Shown here piece by piece: positions 6,249 through 8,616 of a DNA stretch of 8,616 nucleotides. Positions within the stretch are counted from its first letter, which is position 1, and each line of letters starts with the position of its first letter. A program made the position numbers and the translations under genes. The notes below the pieces were generated by a model. That model was not told the origin of the DNA, made no database searches, and worked only from the letters and a program-made list of their open reading frames with translations. The stretch covers positions 1 to 8,616 of the forward strand of contig JBAZFO010000045.1 of the NCBI GenBank assembly GCA_041653315.1, given 5' to 3'. The stretch is from Candidatus Micrarchaeia archaeon. GTDB taxonomy: Archaea; Micrarchaeota; Micrarchaeia; Anstonellales; JAHKLY01.

Positions 6249-6790
6249 TAAATCTCCTTTTTATATATTTCAATTTTATTAATATTTTTACCAAATTCTG
6301 ATTTTTCTTTTTTAATCCATTCAGTTATTGTATATATTGTAGTTTCTATTTTTAAATCATTTTTCTCGCCAAAATTTAATAATTCTTCTACATCTAATTT
6401 TTTATTATTGGTTATTATTAATAAATCTAAGTCGCTCATATTTGAATATTCTCCTTTAGAATAACTGCCGTATAAATATAAATAATCTATATTGTTTTGT
6501 TTAATAAAATGTTTAATTTCTTCAGCTTCATTTATTAAAGATAAAATAAACATTTGTTTAAGGGATTTAACTAAATAATGATTGTTATTTAATGAATATT
6601 GGGAGGTATTAGCAAATTTTTTAAAAGAAAGTATATTTTGTTGTGAATATTTTTTACAATATATCTCCGAAGTTCTTGGGCTGATTTTTAATTCTCTTGA
6701 AAGCCCCTTTATATGTATTATTTTATTTGGGTTTTTAAGAAAATATTCAATTACTTTCCAACCTTTAAATGTTTTTAATATTTTTAGCAT
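6248..6790 (-). CDS. Winged-helix minimal nucleotidyltransferase (MNT), antitoxin-like partner of HEPN
   Basis: The 180-residue protein joins a winged-helix DNA-binding domain to an MNT nucleotidyltransferase. Residues about 1-70 include the recognition-helix region IKGLSRELKISPRTSEIY. The MNT domain spans about 95-180. The catalytic signature GS-x10-DxD is complete: G108, S109, D120 and D122, inside YLYGSYSKGEY and SDLDLLI. E149 in KIETTIYT is a candidate third metal ligand. In studied MntA/HepT pairs the MNT protein transfers AMP to a tyrosine of the HEPN toxin and blocks it. The fused winged helix suggests it also represses its own promoter. The start is followed by a plausible N-terminal helix, has no Shine-Dalgarno, and lies about 25 bases after a TATA-like sequence inside a tandem repeat array. 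It overlaps the HEPN gene by one base. Confidence 0.88.
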   Translation of the reverse strand: MLKILKTFKGWKVIEYFLKNPNKIIHIKGLSRELKISPRTSEIYCKKYSQQNILSFKKFANTSQYSLNNNHYLVKSLKQMFILSLINEAEEIKHFIKQNNIDYLYLYGSYSKGEYSNMSDLDLLIITNNKKLDVEELLNFGEKNDLKIETTIYTITEWIKKEKSEFGKNINKIEIYKKEI

Positions 6791-6806
6791 TTATTTAGTA
6801 TATGTA

Positions 6807-6866
6807 GTATGTTTTATAATACTATCGTATGTTTTATTATACGAACGTATGTTTTAAATTCTTTTG
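6807..6866. repeat. Three tandem 20-bp operator-like units between divergent toxin-antitoxin modules
   Basis: The ten bases GTATGTTTTA begin at 6807, 6827 and 6847, exactly 20 bp apart. Unit 1 has imperfect dyad symmetry GTAT-N8-ATAC (6807-6822) and unit 2 CGTAT-N8-ATACG (6826-6843); unit 3 keeps only the left half. A 20-bp period places the sites on the same face of the helix about two turns apart. The array lies in the 144-base gap between the MNT gene (minus) and the antitoxin-MazF pair (plus). A repressor bound there, either the winged-helix MNT protein or the 58-residue antitoxin, could control both directions. The assignment is inference. Confidence 0.7.
6811..6820 (-). promoter_or_regulatory. 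TATA-like box of the MNT-HEPN operon, inside repeat unit 1
   Basis: The minus strand reads ATTATAAAAC, centred about 25 bases before the ATG at 6790. That ATG has no Shine-Dalgarno, fitting a leaderless message. The box coincides with the core of the first 20-bp repeat unit, so a protein bound to the repeat would directly block TBP. Confidence 0.45.
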
Positions 6867-6902
6867 AATACTGGAAGTTTGAGAATAGAAAGATTTTAAT
6901 AC
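6866..6902 (+). repeat. 37-bp element, copy A, upstream of the antitoxin-MazF pair
   Basis: This segment matches 8528-8564 at 34 of 37 positions; the differences are T/C at 6872, T/C at 6886 and G/A at 6892. Weaker similarity (AAATATTATA) continues beyond it. It contains AGAAA followed by ATTTTAATA, which resembles an archaeal BRE plus TATA element. That would place a start near 6921, leaving a short leader with AAGGTGA before the ATG at 6935. The conserved non-AT part (GGAAGTTTGAGAA) may be a binding site. Confidence 0.6.
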
Positions 6903-6934
6903 TTCCAATGTTAAAATATTATAAGGTGAAAGAA

Positions 6935-7111
6935 ATGACCACAGTATCAGTAGATATAAATTCAAATACTTATAGGATGTTACAAGAGTTTAATATTAGT
7001 ATTCAAGAAGTTTTAGACGAACTTGTAGAATCAAAATCTTTACAATTACTAAGTTTAAGAAAAGCAGAAAGAGAAGGTTGGGATAATGCAGAAGAATTAT
7101 TCAACCTTTAA
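6935..7111 (+). CDS. Small antitoxin of a MazF-type toxin (probable ribbon-helix-helix N-terminus)
   Basis: The 58-residue protein starts at the ATG at 6935, supported by AAGGTGA about six bases upstream. The reading frame stays open upstream to 6809, but that stretch crosses the repeat array and promoter and has no coding look. The N-terminus TTVSVDINSNTYRMLQEF has the strand-then-helix pattern of ribbon-helix-helix or related antitoxins. The acidic C-terminal part (AEREGWDNAEELFNL) is the kind of segment that docks on MazF toxins. Its last 26 bases overlap the toxin gene, a classic coupled arrangement. Inference: it neutralises the downstream MazF-like RNase and represses the operon, perhaps through the 20-bp repeats or the 37-bp element. 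The fold assignment is tentative because the sequence is short. Confidence 0.75.
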   Translation: MTTVSVDINSNTYRMLQEFNISIQEVLDELVESKSLQLLSLRKAEREGWDNAEELFNL

Positions 7112-7442
7112 TCAAGGAGATATAGTTATTGTTGAACTTCCCTTTTCAGATATTTCAGGTTCAAAATTAAGGCCTGCACTTGTTATAAATTCATCAAATT
7201 TAAATTCTCAAGATGTTATTTTATTAAAAATCACATCTCATTTTAAAATTACTGAAAAAGATTTATTTGTGCCATTGACTATTGAAGATACTGAAAAAAA
7301 ATCTTTACTTAAAAATAGTTATATCCAAACAGATTTTATTTTGACTTTAGATAGTATTTTAATAAATAAAAGAATAGATAAAATAAATGATAAAAAATTA
7401 GAAGAAATTAAAAATAAACTTAAAGTAGTTTTTGATTTGTAG
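7086..7442 (+). CDS. mazF: MazF/PemK-like endoribonuclease toxin
   Basis: The 118-residue protein has the PemK/MazF layout: QGDIVIVELPF at 10-20, then GSKLRPALVI at 25-34 with the conserved Arg-Pro (29-30), and LLKITSHF at 46-53 with a threonine at 50. The arginine and threonine correspond in position to the catalytic residues of characterised MazF RNases, which cut single-stranded mRNA at short sites. Length is normal for the family (about 110-120). The ATG lies inside the antitoxin gene (26-base overlap) and is preceded by AGAAGG about eight bases upstream. The C-terminal helix (about 100-115) is lysine-rich and may be where the antitoxin binds. Toxicity and cleavage site are inferred from the family only. 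It ends with TAG and is followed by a short T run at 7474-7479. Confidence 0.88.
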   Translation: MQKNYSTFNQGDIVIVELPFSDISGSKLRPALVINSSNLNSQDVILLKITSHFKITEKDLFVPLTIEDTEKKSLLKNSYIQTDFILTLDSILINKRIDKINDKKLEEIKNKLKVVFDL

Positions 7443-7445
7443 GAT

Positions 7446-7493
7446 TAAATTATTAAAAAATACTTTAAAATGATTTTTTAGAAAGGGGAGGGG
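7446..7493 (+). promoter_or_regulatory. TATA-like region and strong Shine-Dalgarno of the 335-residue surface protein gene
   Basis: The gap after mazF holds AT-rich TATA-like stretches (TAAATTATTAAA at 7446-7457 and TTTAAAAT at about 7464-7471). GGGGAGGGG follows at 7485-7493, ending three bases before the ATG, with a GGAGG core five bases away. This is the most extensive ribosome site in the window and fixes the start at 7497. Whether the gene is also read through from mazF is open. Confidence 0.55.
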
Positions 7494-7496
7494 AAA

Positions 7497-8504
7497 ATGA
7501 AAATAGATATTTTAATAACAATTTTTATATTATTTATTGTTTTTTCTTTTTGTGGGGCACACACAATAAATGATTTGGGACCAGGAGAGATAGAGGTAAT
7601 TTTAAATCCTAATGAAGTTCATACTGGTTGCATTCAAATATTAGATGAAGGAGAGATATTTAATAATTATAAGAGGATAGTAGATGAAGGAAAAGAAAGA
7701 ATACTTTATAATTATTATATTGATCTTTCTCCTATAGATGCCCAAATATCTGATACTATTTATGTTAATTTAAGAACTGGGCCAAGTATGTCGGATGGTA
7801 GGATATTATTGAACAATTATCAAATATGTAATAGTGGATATTGTAAAAATATGCAAATAACAGCAGCAAAAGCCATATTTAATTTTGAAAAAGAGCATTT
7901 TAAACATATTTTATCTTATATTGAAAATCAACCTTTAAGAATGATTGTTACAGATATGGATTTATGTGTTTTTTATCCAGAACTAGAGATTAATATCGAA
8001 GAGTTGCCTATTAATGTAACAGATAAAATGAACATTACTCTTAAAGGAAAAATTATAAACATAAACCAAATAGATGCTAATAAAGTAACATTAAAATTAA
8101 ATTCTGAAGATTTTAATGTTAAATCAAATTATTTTAAATTTGATCTAACTGGAAATTATAATTTAGAAGAGTCAGTCAAATCCTTTGAATTTACACTAAC
8201 CCCAAAAAATTTAAATGTAGAAAATAAAGTATTAAATGGAATTTATTATGGAACATTATCATATTCATTTAAAGATACTCAAGGAATAACAAGAACTAAA
8301 AGTTTAGATCTTGGTAAAGCTTCCTTTAGCATTATAAAAGAAGAGATTGAGGAACCACAGATAATTGAAGTAAAAGAACAAAAAAACAATAATATTGAAG
8401 AAAATAATTTTTTTAGTTTAATTATTGGAGTATTAGTAATATTAATATTTGTTTTAATTGGAATTATTTATCTTGGTTTTATTAAACAAAAAGCTAAGAA
8501 ATAG
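7497..8504 (+). CDS. Secreted surface protein with C-terminal membrane anchor, probable Ig-like domain
   Basis: The 335-residue protein is not one I recognise. It has a signal peptide (1-20) and an N-terminal domain (about 22-158) with cysteines 45, 111, 116 and 157. A second, beta-rich domain (about 160-280) has the look of an Ig-like or CARDB-type fold (NITLKGKI, VTLKLNS, FEFTLTP and GIYYGTLSYSF strands). A glutamate-rich stalk (about 281-303) precedes one transmembrane helix (about 305-328) and a basic tail KQKAKK. The topology is type I, with nearly the whole protein outside. It is on the opposite strand from the pilus-like cluster and separated from it by the toxin-antitoxin modules, so a link is uncertain. 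A receptor, adhesin or envelope-associated role is possible. The four cysteines could form two disulfides. Confidence 0.8.
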   Translation: MKIDILITIFILFIVFSFCGAHTINDLGPGEIEVILNPNEVHTGCIQILDEGEIFNNYKRIVDEGKERILYNYYIDLSPIDAQISDTIYVNLRTGPSMSDGRILLNNYQICNSGYCKNMQITAAKAIFNFEKEHFKHILSYIENQPLRMIVTDMDLCVFYPELEINIEELPINVTDKMNITLKGKIININQIDANKVTLKLNSEDFNVKSNYFKFDLTGNYNLEESVKSFEFTLTPKNLNVENKVLNGIYYGTLSYSFKDTQGITRTKSLDLGKASFSIIKEEIEEPQIIEVKEQKNNNIEENNFFSLIIGVLVILIFVLIGIIYLGFIKQKAKK

Positions 8505-8513
8505 ATTTATTTG

Positions 8514-8526
8514 TTTGTTATACAAA
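8514..8526. other. Short dyad just before copy B of the 37-bp element
   Basis: TTTGTtatACAAA has five-base arms and ends one base before copy B. Repeat unit 3 sits in the same place next to copy A. This may be an operator half or chance in AT-rich DNA; it overlaps the T-rich region following the 335-residue gene, where transcription could also end. Confidence 0.3.
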
Positions 8527-8527
8527 T

Positions 8528-8564
8528 GAATACCGGAAGTTTGAGAACAGAAAAATTTTAATAC
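8528..8564 (+). repeat. 37-bp element, copy B, at the right edge of the window
   Basis: Identical to 6866-6902 at 34 of 37 positions, in the same orientation, 1662 bases away. It is followed by GTTTATAAATATTATA and two possible starts, ATG at 8586 and ATG at 8601, both open to the window end. It may therefore be the promoter region of a plus-strand gene that lies mostly outside the window. Confidence 0.6.
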
Positions 8565-8616
8565 CCAGAAGTTTATAAATATTATATGAGATATGGGTAT
8601 ATGCCAGGATTAGATT

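Noticed and set aside
6582..6857. Plus-strand open frame over the start of the MNT gene
   Set aside because: Antisense to the winged-helix domain and running through the repeat array; no supporting signal.
6807..6866. CRISPR-like repeats
   Set aside because: The repeated core is only ten bases, units are contiguous at 20 bp, and there are no unique spacers of 30-40 bases.
6872..6907. Hairpin TGGAAGT...ACTTCCA as a small RNA or terminator stem
   Set aside because: The right arm is not kept in copy B of the element (CCCAGAA instead), so the pairing is not conserved; probably chance.
6809..6934. N-terminal extension of the antitoxin by 42 residues
   Set aside because: It would be encoded by the tandem repeats and the 37-bp element. 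The ATG at 6935 has a proper AAGGTGA site and begins a recognisable antitoxin pattern.
8586..8616. Possible start of a plus-strand gene at 8586 or 8601
   Set aside because: Only five to ten codons are visible with a weak ribosome site; kept as a comment on copy B rather than called.

Overview
This AT-rich window uses the standard code and most likely comes from an archaeon, possibly a small DPANN-type one (Woesearchaeota or Pacearchaeota style). That placement is inference from four signs. First genes have TATA-like boxes about 20-30 bases ahead of starts that lack a Shine-Dalgarno (SD) site. Downstream genes carry GGTG- or GGAG-type SD sites. There is a T-run terminator. The gene families present (NosD-like beta-helix, winged-helix/MNT plus HEPN, VirB2-like hairpins) also fit. 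There is no rRNA or universal marker gene to settle the lineage.

Left part (39-5151, all minus strand): a cell-surface cluster. In transcription order it holds a short two-helix VirB2/TrbC-like pilin candidate, a secreted beta-helix protein with two N-terminal GW/LEP repeats, a second pilin-like paralogue, a 701-residue cysteine-rich coiled-coil membrane protein, and a 156-residue membrane protein. The last appears to be a free-standing copy of the C-terminal module of the 701-residue protein. The set looks like the envelope side of a pilus, conjugation-like or surface-adhesion apparatus. No ATPase lies in the window.

Middle part (5205-7442): three toxin-antitoxin-like modules side by side. 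They are (1) a Doc-type Fic toxin preceded by an overlapping 44-residue ORF that is easy to miss, (2) a winged-helix MNT nucleotidyltransferase overlapping a HEPN protein, both minus strand, and (3) a divergent plus-strand pair of a 58-residue antitoxin and an overlapping MazF/PemK-like toxin. The divergent intergenic region between (2) and (3) carries three 20-bp tandem units sharing GTATGTTTTA, one of which overlaps the likely TATA box of the MNT gene.

Right part (7443-8616): a secreted, C-terminally membrane-anchored protein of 335 residues with an unusually strong SD. It is followed by a near-identical copy of a 37-bp element (34 of 37 identical) that also sits ahead of the antitoxin gene. 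This is either a shared promoter/operator or a direct repeat bracketing the MazF-plus-surface-protein segment. No tRNA, rRNA, CRISPR array, transposase or integrase was seen.
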